NCBI GenBank assembly: GCA_027623815.1
Contig: JAQBUV010000006.1
Coordinates: 1-52,303 of the forward strand
Reading direction: 5' to 3'
DNA from: Casp-Chloro-G3 sp002816715
GTDB taxonomy: Bacteria; Chloroflexota; Dehalococcoidia; Lucifugimonadales; UBA3495
DNA length: 52,303 nt
Position numbers and translations under genes: made by a program. Below the pieces are notes generated by a model. It saw nothing but the letters and a program-made list of their open reading frames with translations. It had not been told where the DNA came from and made no database searches. Shown piece by piece: positions 24,572 through 32,795 of this stretch; position 1 is the first letter of the stretch, and each line of letters begins with the position of its first letter.

Positions 24572-25816
24572 CTAGCCTTCGAATTTCTTGAACACCAGGC
24601 AGGCGTTCTGCCCCCCAAATCCGAAGGCGTTGGACAGCACCACCCGAACGTCTTTTTGCCGCGCCTGATTCGGGACGTAGTCCAGGTCACACTTTGGATC
24701 TGGATTTTCGTAGTTCACAGTGGGATGGATCATTCTCTCAGTGATGGTCTTGACGCAGGCGGCGGCTTCCAAAGACCCGGAAGCGCCCAGGGAGTGGCCA
24801 ATCATCGACTTGGTGGAACTGATTGGAATCTGATAGGCCCGGTCACCGAACAGCCGCTTGATGGCGACCGTCTCCACAGCGTCATTCATTGGGGTGGAAG
24901 TACCGTGAGCGTTGATATAGTCCACCTCGTCCAGAGAGACCCCGGCGTCGTCCAGAGCTAGCTTCATGGCCTGCGCCGCCGCTGAACCGGTCTCCTCCGG
25001 CTGCACCAGGTGACCGGCGTCGGCGGTGCAACCGAACCCGGCCAACTCTGCCAGAATATTTGCGCCCCGGCTTACCGCGTGGTCCAGGCTTTCCAACACC
25101 AGAATCGCCGACCCCTCGGAAGGCACGAATCCGTCCCGGGCCGCGTCGAAAGGACGGCTGGCCTTCTCAGGTTCTTCGTTGCGGGTGCTCAGAGCGCGCA
25201 TCACGGCAAAACCGGCCAATCCTAGCTGGCTGATCCCGGCCTCGGCACCCCCGGCCAGCACCACATCGGCAATGCCTTGCCGGATAATGCCCAGCGCCTC
25301 GCCGAGAGCTTGGTTGGAGGCGGCGCAGGCGGTGGTCGCGGTGGAGTTATATCCCCGAGCGCCGGTATAATGGCTGACATTGGCCGAGGCCATGTTGGGC
25401 AGGATCATGGGGAAGAAAAACGGTGACATGCGCATACCGCCGCGACTGGCCAGAATGCGGCAGTTCTCCTCCAGTGTGGGGAATCCTCCGTTGCCATTGC
25501 CCAGAACCACGCCGACTCGGAACGAGTCTTCTTTGGAGATATCCAGTTTGGCGCACTCGACGGCAGTCAGTCCGGCGGCCACCGCCAACTGGGAAAACCG
25601 GGCCATCCGCCGGGCTTCCCGGGCCGGTATGAACTGGACTGGATCAAAGTTTTGCACTTCACCGGAAATACGGCAGGGGTAATCGGTGGGGTCACATAAG
25701 GTCATGGGGCCAATGCCTGATTTCCCCGCTACCAGGTTTTCCCAGAACAGTTCCGGAGTTTGTCCCAAGGGAGTGATCGCACCCATCCCGGTTACCACTA
25801 CCCGTTTACGATCCAT
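24572..25816 (-). CDS. fabF: 3-oxoacyl-[acyl-carrier-protein] synthase II (first copy)
   Basis: 414 residues, the usual length. The Cys-His-His triad is visible: C164 in TTACAASNQALG, His in NAHGTSTPMND and His in SMIGHSLGASGSLE. The C-terminal NAFGFGGQNACLV is also diagnostic. It elongates acyl-ACP with malonyl-ACP in fatty acid synthesis. The start MDRKRVVVTGMGAITPLG is conserved. It is the last gene of a minus-strand run after folC (104 nt apart). Another ketosynthase of the family lies at 32796-34049 with only partial similarity by eye, so the two probably differ in substrate. Confidence 0.94.
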   Translation of the reverse strand: MDRKRVVVTGMGAITPLGQTPELFWENLVAGKSGIGPMTLCDPTDYPCRISGEVQNFDPVQFIPAREARRMARFSQLAVAAGLTAVECAKLDISKEDSFRVGVVLGNGNGGFPTLEENCRILASRGGMRMSPFFFPMILPNMASANVSHYTGARGYNSTATTACAASNQALGEALGIIRQGIADVVLAGGAEAGISQLGLAGFAVMRALSTRNEEPEKASRPFDAARDGFVPSEGSAILVLESLDHAVSRGANILAELAGFGCTADAGHLVQPEETGSAAAQAMKLALDDAGVSLDEVDYINAHGTSTPMNDAVETVAIKRLFGDRAYQIPISSTKSMIGHSLGASGSLEAAACVKTITERMIHPTVNYENPDPKCDLDYVPNQARQKDVRVVLSNAFGFGGQNACLVFKKFEG

Positions 25817-25920
25817 AATTCGGCATCATCATCCCTTGATTTTCTGTACTCATTCGCTGTCCCATTGATTTCCCGAGCAACTTCGGCAAGCCCAGTACAA
25901 ATTTGTCGAGGGATAAATCC

Positions 25921-27306
25921 CTAAACGTTGGCCCCAGATGCCCTCAAGTCGGGCGGGAGCAGGTCGGGGTAAAGCTCCGGCACAATGCCTAGCAGTGTCT
26001 CCCGCACTTCTGCCGCTACGAACAAAGACCCGGTACCCAAAATCAGGTCTTTTGGTCCGGCCAATTCCATAGCCTGCGCGACCGCGTCCTTGACCGAATC
26101 TGCCGCTGTCACCTGCGTCAGCCCCTGATCCTGAAACAACCCGGCCAATTCCGGCGGCGGTGTTGATCGAGGGTGCCGCGACCGGGTGGCTATCACGGTT
26201 GGGTTGCCTTTCGCTAGCAAGGCAACCATGTCGTTAATGCTTTTGTCCCGGGAGAACCCGGCAATCACCACCAGGTTGGAGTAATCAAAGTATTTTGGCA
26301 GAGACTCCAACAAGGAGGCCATCGAGTAGGCATTGTGCGCCCCGTCGGCGACCAGCAGCGGCGATTGGGACAGGACTTCCATTCGACAGGGCCAGGATAC
26401 ACCGGCAAATCCCTCGGCGAAGGCTTGGTCAGGAATCGAGTATCCCTGTTCCGTAAGCACTTCCAGGGCAGCCACCGCCGAGGCGGCATTCTCCAGTTGG
26501 TGCGCGCCCAGCAAAGGCATGCGCAGTTGGTATTCTCCTAACCTACCGCGAATCAAGAAGGACTGACCAGTGGAGTCCCGATCTCCGGCCTGCCAGGTTA
26601 TGTCCTGTCCCACGATCACCGGACGGGCCTGCCGCTGCTGGCATACCGCCAATATCACGGATTGAGCTGCCGGCCGCTGTGGCCCAATGACCACGCTGGC
26701 ACCCGGCTTGATAATCCCAGCTTTCTCACTCGCAATTTGCTCCAAAGTATCTCCCAAAATTGCGGTGTGATCCAGGCTGATTGAAGTGATAACGCAGACA
26801 CTGGGTTGCACCACATTAGTTGCATCCAACCGCCCGCCCAGCCCAACCTCAATTGTCTGGAAGTCCACCTGCTCCTGTTGGTAGCATTGAAAGGCCATCA
26901 CCGTCATAAATTCAAACAACGACACCGGCCCCAGGTCGGTATTTGCCGGTACCCATTCTTGGGGCTGCCACAAATCAGCGACCAATTGGGCGAACTGGTC
27001 TTCGCCAACTGGCTGGGTGTTCAGCCTGATGCGTTCCCGGAAAGTGTGCATATGGGGCGACGAATAGAACCCGGTTCGGTACCCGGCGGCATGCAGCACC
27101 GCATCGCACATTGCCGCCGTGCTGCCCTTGCCCTTGGTGCCCGCGACGTGAATGGTCGGTGTCCCCAGGTGGGGATTGCCCAGGTACTCGAGCAACGCCT
27201 CCATTCGACCAAGATCGTAAATGCGCTTCTGTCGGGGCAACGAGGGCTGCACTCGCTCGTGATCGACCAAGGATAGCAGTCGATTAGTCGCTTCCTGATA
27301 GTTCAA
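25921..27306 (-). CDS. folC: Folylpolyglutamate synthase / dihydrofolate synthase
   Basis: 461 residues of the Mur ligase family. The ATP-binding loop is VAGTKGKGSTAAMCDAVL (about residues 54-71). TGFYSSPHMHTFRERIRLN (about 76-94) and VGLGGRLDATNVVQPSV are the folate-site stretches typical of FolC. VADGAHNAYSMASLL fits the C-terminal domain. It would add glutamate to folates and, as in many bacteria, may also make dihydrofolate. It starts 15 nt downstream of the epimerase stop codon in the same operon. Confidence 0.92.
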   Translation of the reverse strand: MNYQEATNRLLSLVDHERVQPSLPRQKRIYDLGRMEALLEYLGNPHLGTPTIHVAGTKGKGSTAAMCDAVLHAAGYRTGFYSSPHMHTFRERIRLNTQPVGEDQFAQLVADLWQPQEWVPANTDLGPVSLFEFMTVMAFQCYQQEQVDFQTIEVGLGGRLDATNVVQPSVCVITSISLDHTAILGDTLEQIASEKAGIIKPGASVVIGPQRPAAQSVILAVCQQRQARPVIVGQDITWQAGDRDSTGQSFLIRGRLGEYQLRMPLLGAHQLENAASAVAALEVLTEQGYSIPDQAFAEGFAGVSWPCRMEVLSQSPLLVADGAHNAYSMASLLESLPKYFDYSNLVVIAGFSRDKSINDMVALLAKGNPTVIATRSRHPRSTPPPELAGLFQDQGLTQVTAADSVKDAVAQAMELAGPKDLILGTGSLFVAAEVRETLLGIVPELYPDLLPPDLRASGANV

Positions 27307-27321
27307 GGCGATTCACTCACG

Positions 27322-28299
27322 TCAGTGGTCTCTCATACTGGATGGCATGAATCCCAATAGTGTTTTCCACGCGTCCTTAGAACCGATGGACTTGATAAAA
27401 TCAATGTTGCCCGCCACCGGTCGCGGCTTGAAGCCAAATACTTCTTCCACGGTGTCCAGTTCGGCCACATTTCGGATCGACAGCATCCGCAATTCCTCGG
27501 TATTCAGGGGAGGTTTGGGCAGGAATTTCTGCATCAGCATAACGTTCGGCCAGACCAATAGAGATGGAACGTGAAACCGGAGCCGCCGTTTTTCCAAGGT
27601 GTCAGCTAGCAGAGCCATAATCTCATTGTAGCTGAGTTGCTCGGGGCCGCCGATTTCGACTGTTTTCCCTTTCAAGTCATCTCGTCCTAGGGCCAGCACA
27701 ATACATCGGGCCACGTCTTCTACTTGAATCGGCTGGAACCGATTTCGCCCGGTTCCAATCACCGGAACCACCGGAAATAGGCGGACCAAAGAGGCCAGAG
27801 CATTGATGAATTCGTCGCCCTGACCAAAAATCAACGACGGTCGTAAGATGGTGTGAGGCAGGCCACTCTCAATAACCGCCTGCTCCGCCTGCCATTTGCT
27901 GTAAAGGTAGGGATAACGTCGATTGCTAGTCGCACCAATGGCGCTGACTTGTACCAGTTCCTTCACTGTGCCCGCTGCTTTGGCGGCGGCGACCACATTG
28001 GCGGTCCCTTGACGGTTGATCGAGTCGAAGGTTGCTGAGCCCCTCTGCAGGATTATCGCCACCAGATGGATGATGGTGTCAACCCCGCGACAGGCGCTGG
28101 CCAAAGCGTCCGGGTCGGTAACTGCCCCGTACTGAACGTCCACCGATCTGGGCGCAAAGATCCTTTCCCGACCCGGCGTGTGAACCAGACATCGTACCTG
28201 ATGATCGTGTTTCAGCAGCTCCTGGACCACCCTTCGGCCCAAGAACCCAGTGGAACCAGTTACCAAAACTACCATATTAGAACCAAAATTCCTCACCAA
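27322..28299 (-). CDS. NAD(P)-dependent epimerase, NDUFA9-like (atypical SDR)
   Basis: 325 residues from a TTG at 28299; the ATG at 28275 (VVLVTGSTGFLGRRVV) is an equally possible start. The Rossmann loop GSTGFLG is intact. Further SDR landmarks are DTIIHLVAIILQRGSATFD, an altered active site in the region SAIGATSNRRYPYLYSKWQAEQ (YxxxK retained as YLYSK) and LRPSLIFGQGDEF. This is the subgroup related to complex I subunit NDUFA9 and to NAD(P)H-binding sugar epimerases. The substrate is unknown. It heads the epimerase-folC-fabF run and is divergent from the LLM gene. Confidence 0.8.
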   Translation of the reverse strand: MVRNFGSNMVVLVTGSTGFLGRRVVQELLKHDHQVRCLVHTPGRERIFAPRSVDVQYGAVTDPDALASACRGVDTIIHLVAIILQRGSATFDSINRQGTANVVAAAKAAGTVKELVQVSAIGATSNRRYPYLYSKWQAEQAVIESGLPHTILRPSLIFGQGDEFINALASLVRLFPVVPVIGTGRNRFQPIQVEDVARCIVLALGRDDLKGKTVEIGGPEQLSYNEIMALLADTLEKRRLRFHVPSLLVWPNVMLMQKFLPKPPLNTEELRMLSIRNVAELDTVEEVFGFKPRPVAGNIDFIKSIGSKDAWKTLLGFMPSSMRDH

Positions 28300-28381
28300 C
28301 TATCGACGCCCGGTGCTGGGGTAACAGTATTGGCTAACACTACGGTCGGCTTGTGAACCGCTACATTAGTATTGGGAGTGC

Positions 28382-28399
28382 TGTCACATTAGTGTAACA
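28382..28399. promoter_or_regulatory. Candidate operator: imperfect 18-bp palindrome
   Basis: TGTCACATTAGTGTAACA matches its own reverse complement at 14 of 18 positions and lies in the intergenic region between the divergent epimerase and LLM genes. No matching regulator gene is nearby. Confidence 0.35.
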
Positions 28400-28481
28400 A
28401 AAACCACTTGCCGTTACTTGGTTCGAGGATGTCATTACTGTAATATTAACCGCCAAGTAGGCGCGCCAATTATTCGTATAT

Positions 28482-28513
28482 TCTATCTCGTACTTTCTCT
28501 ATCTCGTACTTTC
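28482..28513 (+). repeat. Tandem duplication of a 16-bp unit
   Basis: TCTATCTCGTACTTTC occurs twice without a gap (28482-28497 and 28498-28513), just 17 nt before the ATG of the LLM gene. Such a repeat could change length by slippage and alter the spacing of expression signals. Confidence 0.85.
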
Positions 28514-28530
28514 TATTGTCGAGGATACAT

Positions 28531-29484
28531 ATGAACCAGCAGGAATTGCACTTCGGAGCCAGCACCGTCCTGGGGGCTTCTGAAACCGTTGCCGAAGCCC
28601 GTTGGCTGGAAGACTTGGGCTTTGAGTACATCGCCGCCGGCGAACACTTCATGCGGGGCAGCCCTCCTGGAGCAACCCACGCCGCGTTGCCTTTGCTGGG
28701 AGTAGCCGCCGGCGCGACCGAAAGAATCCGGATTCTATCCTCAATTTTGTTAACGCCTTTTTATCATCCCTTGGTATTAGCCAAGCTGGCCACCACGTTA
28801 GATATTGCCTCAGGAGGCAGGCTCACCCTGGGCGTCGGCGTGGGCGGCGAATTTCCGGTAGAGTTTGAAGCCGCCGGACTGAACGTGAAGCAACGAGGCC
28901 GGCGCACCGACGAGTGCCTGGATGTGCTGCGGCAGCTCTGGACTCAGGAGCAGGTTGCCTATGCTGGGCGGCACTTCCAGTTGCAAGATGCCAGTATTAA
29001 CCCCCAACCGACGCAGCGGCCTCATCCGCCGGTCTGGGTGGCTGGACGCCGGGACGCCGCCATGCGCCGGGCCGTCCGCTATGGCGACGGTTGGTTGCCT
29101 TATTTTTACAACCCAGACCGGTACCGGGATAGTGTGACCAAAATTGGCGAGTTCGCTGCGGAAGAAGGCCGGGATTTATCCAATTTTCAGTGGGCATTCT
29201 TTCCCTACATTTCAATTTACCCAACTGTGGAACAGGCCGCCGGAGTAGCCGCCGAGGCCCTGGGTGGCCGCTATCTTTACGGCGGTGACTTTGTCAGCAT
29301 TGTCCAAAACTACTGTCTGCTGGGGACTCCGCAGCAGTGCATCCAGCGGCTGCAAGAGTACATCGACGCCGGAGCTCGGCACATCATCTTCAGTGTCGCC
29401 TGCCCAAAAGAAGATCGGGCCCGCCACATTGAGACCATCGCCAACGAGATCATCCCCCATTTTAGGGCGACCTCCAGGCAGTAA
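28531..29484 (+). CDS. LLM-class flavin/F420-dependent oxidoreductase (second copy)
   Basis: 317 residues from the ATG at 28531, which has GAGGA 5 nt upstream (a TTG 15 nt earlier is unlikely). Family features: YIAAGEHFMRG, LSSILLTPFYHPLVLAKLATTLDIASGGRLTLGVGVGGEF (in pieces), KQRGRRTDECLDVLRQLW and HPPVWVAGRRDAAMRRAVRYGDGW. It differs enough from the 14113 gene to be an old paralogue. It stands alone between divergent and downstream genes. The cofactor could be FMN or F420, and the substrate is unknown. Confidence 0.85.
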   Translation: MNQQELHFGASTVLGASETVAEARWLEDLGFEYIAAGEHFMRGSPPGATHAALPLLGVAAGATERIRILSSILLTPFYHPLVLAKLATTLDIASGGRLTLGVGVGGEFPVEFEAAGLNVKQRGRRTDECLDVLRQLWTQEQVAYAGRHFQLQDASINPQPTQRPHPPVWVAGRRDAAMRRAVRYGDGWLPYFYNPDRYRDSVTKIGEFAAEEGRDLSNFQWAFFPYISIYPTVEQAAGVAAEALGGRYLYGGDFVSIVQNYCLLGTPQQCIQRLQEYIDAGARHIIFSVACPKEDRARHIETIANEIIPHFRATSRQ

Positions 29485-29591
29485 CCCCAAGTAGCGCTGC
29501 ATCCTCCTGGTGGAGTGCTCATCTAAATAACTTGATTCGAAGAATAAATTCGGTGAAGACTGGCGTTGGTGATGATTAATGGAGGTAATTA

Positions 29592-30773
29592 ATGGCTGAA
29601 GAAAATATCAAGCTTTATGGTGCAAATTGGTGTCCCGACTGCCGCCGTTCCAAGGCGTTCTTGGGGCAGCACCGGATCCCCTACGAGTATCTGGATATTG
29701 AGCAGGACACCGATGCCCAGGAATATGTAAAACAGCTAAACGACAACAAACAGATAATTCCCACCATCGTGTTCGCCGATGGCTCAATTCTGGTGGAACC
29801 CAGCGATGCGGAACTGGCGGCGAAGCTGGGATTGCAGACCACCGCCAGCAAAACCTTCTACAATTTGATTATCGTCGGCTCTGGTCCGGCCGGGCTGACC
29901 GCCGCTCTTTATGCCGCGCGGGAAGGCATCGACACCCTGCTGGTTGACCGGTCGGCGGTCGGCGGTCAGGCTGGAACCACCGAGCTAATCGAGAATTACC
30001 CCGGTTTCCCGGGGTCAATCGGCGGCGCGGAACTGACTGAACGTATGCAAGAGCAGGCGCTCAGTTTTGGGGTGGAAATCCTACAAGCGCAGGACATCAC
30101 CGAGATCGCGTCCGACGGCCGGTACCGCACCATCAAGACTGCCTCCGGCGATGAGTATCGCGCCTCCGCGTTGCTGCTCGCCCTGGGCACTACCTACCTG
30201 CGACTCAACGTGCCCGGCGAAGAGGACTTCATCGGCGCGGGCATCCATTTCTGCGCTACCTGCGACGGTCCATTTTATCGGGACAAGGACGTGCTGGTGA
30301 TCGGCGGGGGCAACAGCGGCCTCCAAGAGAGCATGTTCCTCACCCGTTTCGCCAAGAAAATAACCATTTTGGAAAGAGGCGAACAATTAGGCGCTAGTCA
30401 GATACTGCAGGACAAGGTGGCAGAATTACCTCAGATCGAAGTGCGCCTGAACAGCACCGTTGAAGAATTCAAGGGCGACGGTCACATCTCTGGCGTCACA
30501 GTAAAAGACGTCAAATCGGGCGAGGTTGAGGAGCTAAAACCAGACGGTGTTTTCGTCTTCATCGGCCTCAAACCCAACACCGCGTTTCTGAATGGTGCGG
30601 TCGAGCTAGACCGATGGGGATTCATCACCACCGACAAAACCCTGCAGACCAGCGTCCCGGGCATTTTTGCCGCCGGCGATGTGCGGGAGGGCAGCACCAA
30701 GCAAATAGCATCCGCCACCGGAGAAGGAGCCACTGCCGCCCTCATGATCCGCCAGTATTTGGAAGAGCAATAG
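29592..30773 (+). CDS. Glutaredoxin-like domain fused to thioredoxin reductase
   Basis: 393 residues. Residues 1-80 form a glutaredoxin/mycoredoxin-like domain with the redox motif C14-P-D-C17 and the cis-proline region QIIPTIVF. From residue 90 follows a full low-molecular-weight thioredoxin reductase: FAD-binding GSGPAGLTAALYAA, GGQAGTTELIENYPGFPG, the active-site disulfide C221-A-T-C224, NADPH-binding VIGGGNSGLQESMFLTR and the C-terminal FAAGDVREGSTKQIASATGEGATAA. The fusion suggests electrons pass from NADPH through the CATC site to the CPDC domain. GGAGGT lies 5 nt before the ATG. Confidence 0.93.
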   Translation: MAEENIKLYGANWCPDCRRSKAFLGQHRIPYEYLDIEQDTDAQEYVKQLNDNKQIIPTIVFADGSILVEPSDAELAAKLGLQTTASKTFYNLIIVGSGPAGLTAALYAAREGIDTLLVDRSAVGGQAGTTELIENYPGFPGSIGGAELTERMQEQALSFGVEILQAQDITEIASDGRYRTIKTASGDEYRASALLLALGTTYLRLNVPGEEDFIGAGIHFCATCDGPFYRDKDVLVIGGGNSGLQESMFLTRFAKKITILERGEQLGASQILQDKVAELPQIEVRLNSTVEEFKGDGHISGVTVKDVKSGEVEELKPDGVFVFIGLKPNTAFLNGAVELDRWGFITTDKTLQTSVPGIFAAGDVREGSTKQIASATGEGATAALMIRQYLEEQ

Positions 30774-30896
30774 AACGGACTCATTGGGATAAATTGGGAT
30801 AATCGGGAATAGGGACTGCCTTCAAAAACGATTCGACAGGCTTATTTCTCACTAAAGCTGGTTATTATGCATATATCGTTACGTTAACCAATTGTG

Positions 30897-30902
30897 TATA
30901 AT
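30897..30902 (+). promoter_or_regulatory. Possible -10 box ahead of the radical SAM gene
   Basis: A perfect TATAAT in an AT-rich stretch about 67 nt before the ATG. No good -35 hexamer is found at 16-18 nt, so this is a weak call. Confidence 0.35.
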
Positions 30903-30968
30903 AAGCTTGATCAATCGGGACAAAATGATCGCCCAATTACCAACGGCTAACTACGAGGAAGAAGTGTA

Positions 30969-32765
30969 ATGACGGCAACCAAAATCAAGCGAGTAGTACT
31001 GGTTCAGCCAGCTTCCGCCGGTGGCAATTTTGAATATATAGCCATACCCAGGCAGGGTATGCTGTTTCTATCTGGCGCTTTGGCCCAGTGGGAAGGCGCT
31101 CACAGGTACGAGCGAGAGATATGGTTTGAGGATCGTTGCGGCCTGATGGATCCAGACAAAGATCTGGAGGGCGTTGATCTGTTGCTGGTAACCGCACTGA
31201 TCAACGAGGCTCCCCGGGGCTATCAATTGGCCCGTCTGGCCAAGCAATACCATCCCAACCTGGTGACCATTGGCGGCGGCCCTCAGATGAGCCCATTGCA
31301 GGAAGAAGCGATCACTCATGGTCATTTTGATGTGATCGTGAACCGGGAAGGCGAGGACATCATCGGCCAGTTGTGCGATGTATTACTAGACTACAAGGAC
31401 TCACCTCTATTTGATTCCTACCTGGAGAAAATTCCCGGCATCAGCTACATGCGTGACGGGCATATCATCCAGACCAAGCGGGTTGGGCTAGTCGCACCGG
31501 ACTTTGTCGAACTGCCCGACTTCCGCTCCATCAAGGGTTTGAGTCCCGATCAGCCAATGGCTGGCGGCGTACTGGAAACCGTACGTGGCTGCACCGAGAA
31601 TTGCTCCTACTGTCAGGTTATTCAGCAGTTCCTCGGATACCGATTGATCGGCCGGGATACCGAGCTCAAGCGGCTGCATCAGTTGCAGAGTCTGGCCGAA
31701 GATGGTCTGATTCACGCCTCAAAAAATGGCCAATTCAACGTCTTCATCTCCGATGACCTGCATCCGCCGCCATTGCGGGCCGTGAAGTATCGCAATGAGC
31801 GGCTGGAGCGACTGAAAAACTGGCGTGGGCATACCGATAATATGCACTTCATCTGCCAGGCTCGGGCTGAGATTGGTCAAGACCCGGAATTGGCCCAGGC
31901 GATGTACGACGCCAACATCCGAATGCTTTATTTGGGCATTGAGTCCAACAACGCGGAAAGCCTGAAAGCAGTCAATAAGCGCCAGGAACCCGGCCAGATG
32001 GAAAAGGACCTGCGCATCCTGAACGACATGGACTTCTCGGTGGTCGCAATGACCATCATCGGCCTGCCCTATGATACCGAAGAGTCTATTTTCAATCTGG
32101 CCGATTGGGCGACCCAATACAGCAAATACCAGACAGCCAACCTGCTCACGCCGCTGCCTGCCACCTCCAACTGGAAAGACCTGCAACCGTTGAACGAGAA
32201 CGGTGGACTGCTGCAGGAAGGGGAAATGCGACCCTACCACTTGTACACTGGCCGCCAATTGGTTCACTACGATGAGCGTTGGACCATGCAGGAGAGCCAG
32301 GATTTGTTTGACCGGTACTCAGCCAAATTGACCTCCATAGATAGTCTTTACGGACGACTCTTCCGAATGTTGAAGTCTTACCGGCTAAGGTTCGCCGCCA
32401 CCAGCCGGGACTTGGGTGATACCGTAAATGCCCGAATCGGGGAAGCCAGCGAGAATTTGCGAACCTGGTCCGACACCGTATCACTGGCGGGCAAAGACAT
32501 TGAGGAGGGCCTTTCGCAGCGCGTTGATGAATTGGCCGAAACTTTGCGGTCAGTTTCTCAGCCACTCTCCAATACTCGCCGGGAAATTGCCGATAACGTC
32601 AGCCTCCGGATTAACGAGTTGACCGAATCCCTTCGGGGTTTGTCAGACCCTCTCGCCTCGGGCAGAAACGAACTGGCGGCGAACGTGTCAAAGCGGATCA
32701 ATGACCTTACAGAAACGCTTAACCGAATAATGGCAGAATCGCGACAACGAACCCCGGCTAAGTAA
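30969..32765 (+). CDS. B12-binding-type radical SAM protein with C-terminal 29-residue repeats
   Basis: 598 residues. An N-terminal cobalamin-binding-like Rossmann domain (VVLVQPASAGG...LVTIGGGPQMSP, about 1-140) is followed by a radical SAM core with the cluster motif C208-x3-C212-x2-C215 (RGCTENCSYCQV) and IRMLYLGIESNNAESLKAVNK. From residue 486 to the end come four in-register repeats of exactly 29 residues (486-514, 515-543, 544-572, 573-598 partial). Their shared pattern is RIxELxExLR, then SxPL, then RxEIA; they look like amphipathic helices. GAGGAAG precedes the ATG. Related enzymes methylate or couple unactivated carbons, some on lipids. A ketosynthase gene follows 30 nt downstream. 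The product is unknown. Confidence 0.85.
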   Translation: MTATKIKRVVLVQPASAGGNFEYIAIPRQGMLFLSGALAQWEGAHRYEREIWFEDRCGLMDPDKDLEGVDLLLVTALINEAPRGYQLARLAKQYHPNLVTIGGGPQMSPLQEEAITHGHFDVIVNREGEDIIGQLCDVLLDYKDSPLFDSYLEKIPGISYMRDGHIIQTKRVGLVAPDFVELPDFRSIKGLSPDQPMAGGVLETVRGCTENCSYCQVIQQFLGYRLIGRDTELKRLHQLQSLAEDGLIHASKNGQFNVFISDDLHPPPLRAVKYRNERLERLKNWRGHTDNMHFICQARAEIGQDPELAQAMYDANIRMLYLGIESNNAESLKAVNKRQEPGQMEKDLRILNDMDFSVVAMTIIGLPYDTEESIFNLADWATQYSKYQTANLLTPLPATSNWKDLQPLNENGGLLQEGEMRPYHLYTGRQLVHYDERWTMQESQDLFDRYSAKLTSIDSLYGRLFRMLKSYRLRFAATSRDLGDTVNARIGEASENLRTWSDTVSLAGKDIEEGLSQRVDELAETLRSVSQPLSNTRREIADNVSLRINELTESLRGLSDPLASGRNELAANVSKRINDLTETLNRIMAESRQRTPAK

Positions 32766-32795
32766 TCTACCCGGGATGGGGTGTGGCGATTCAGT

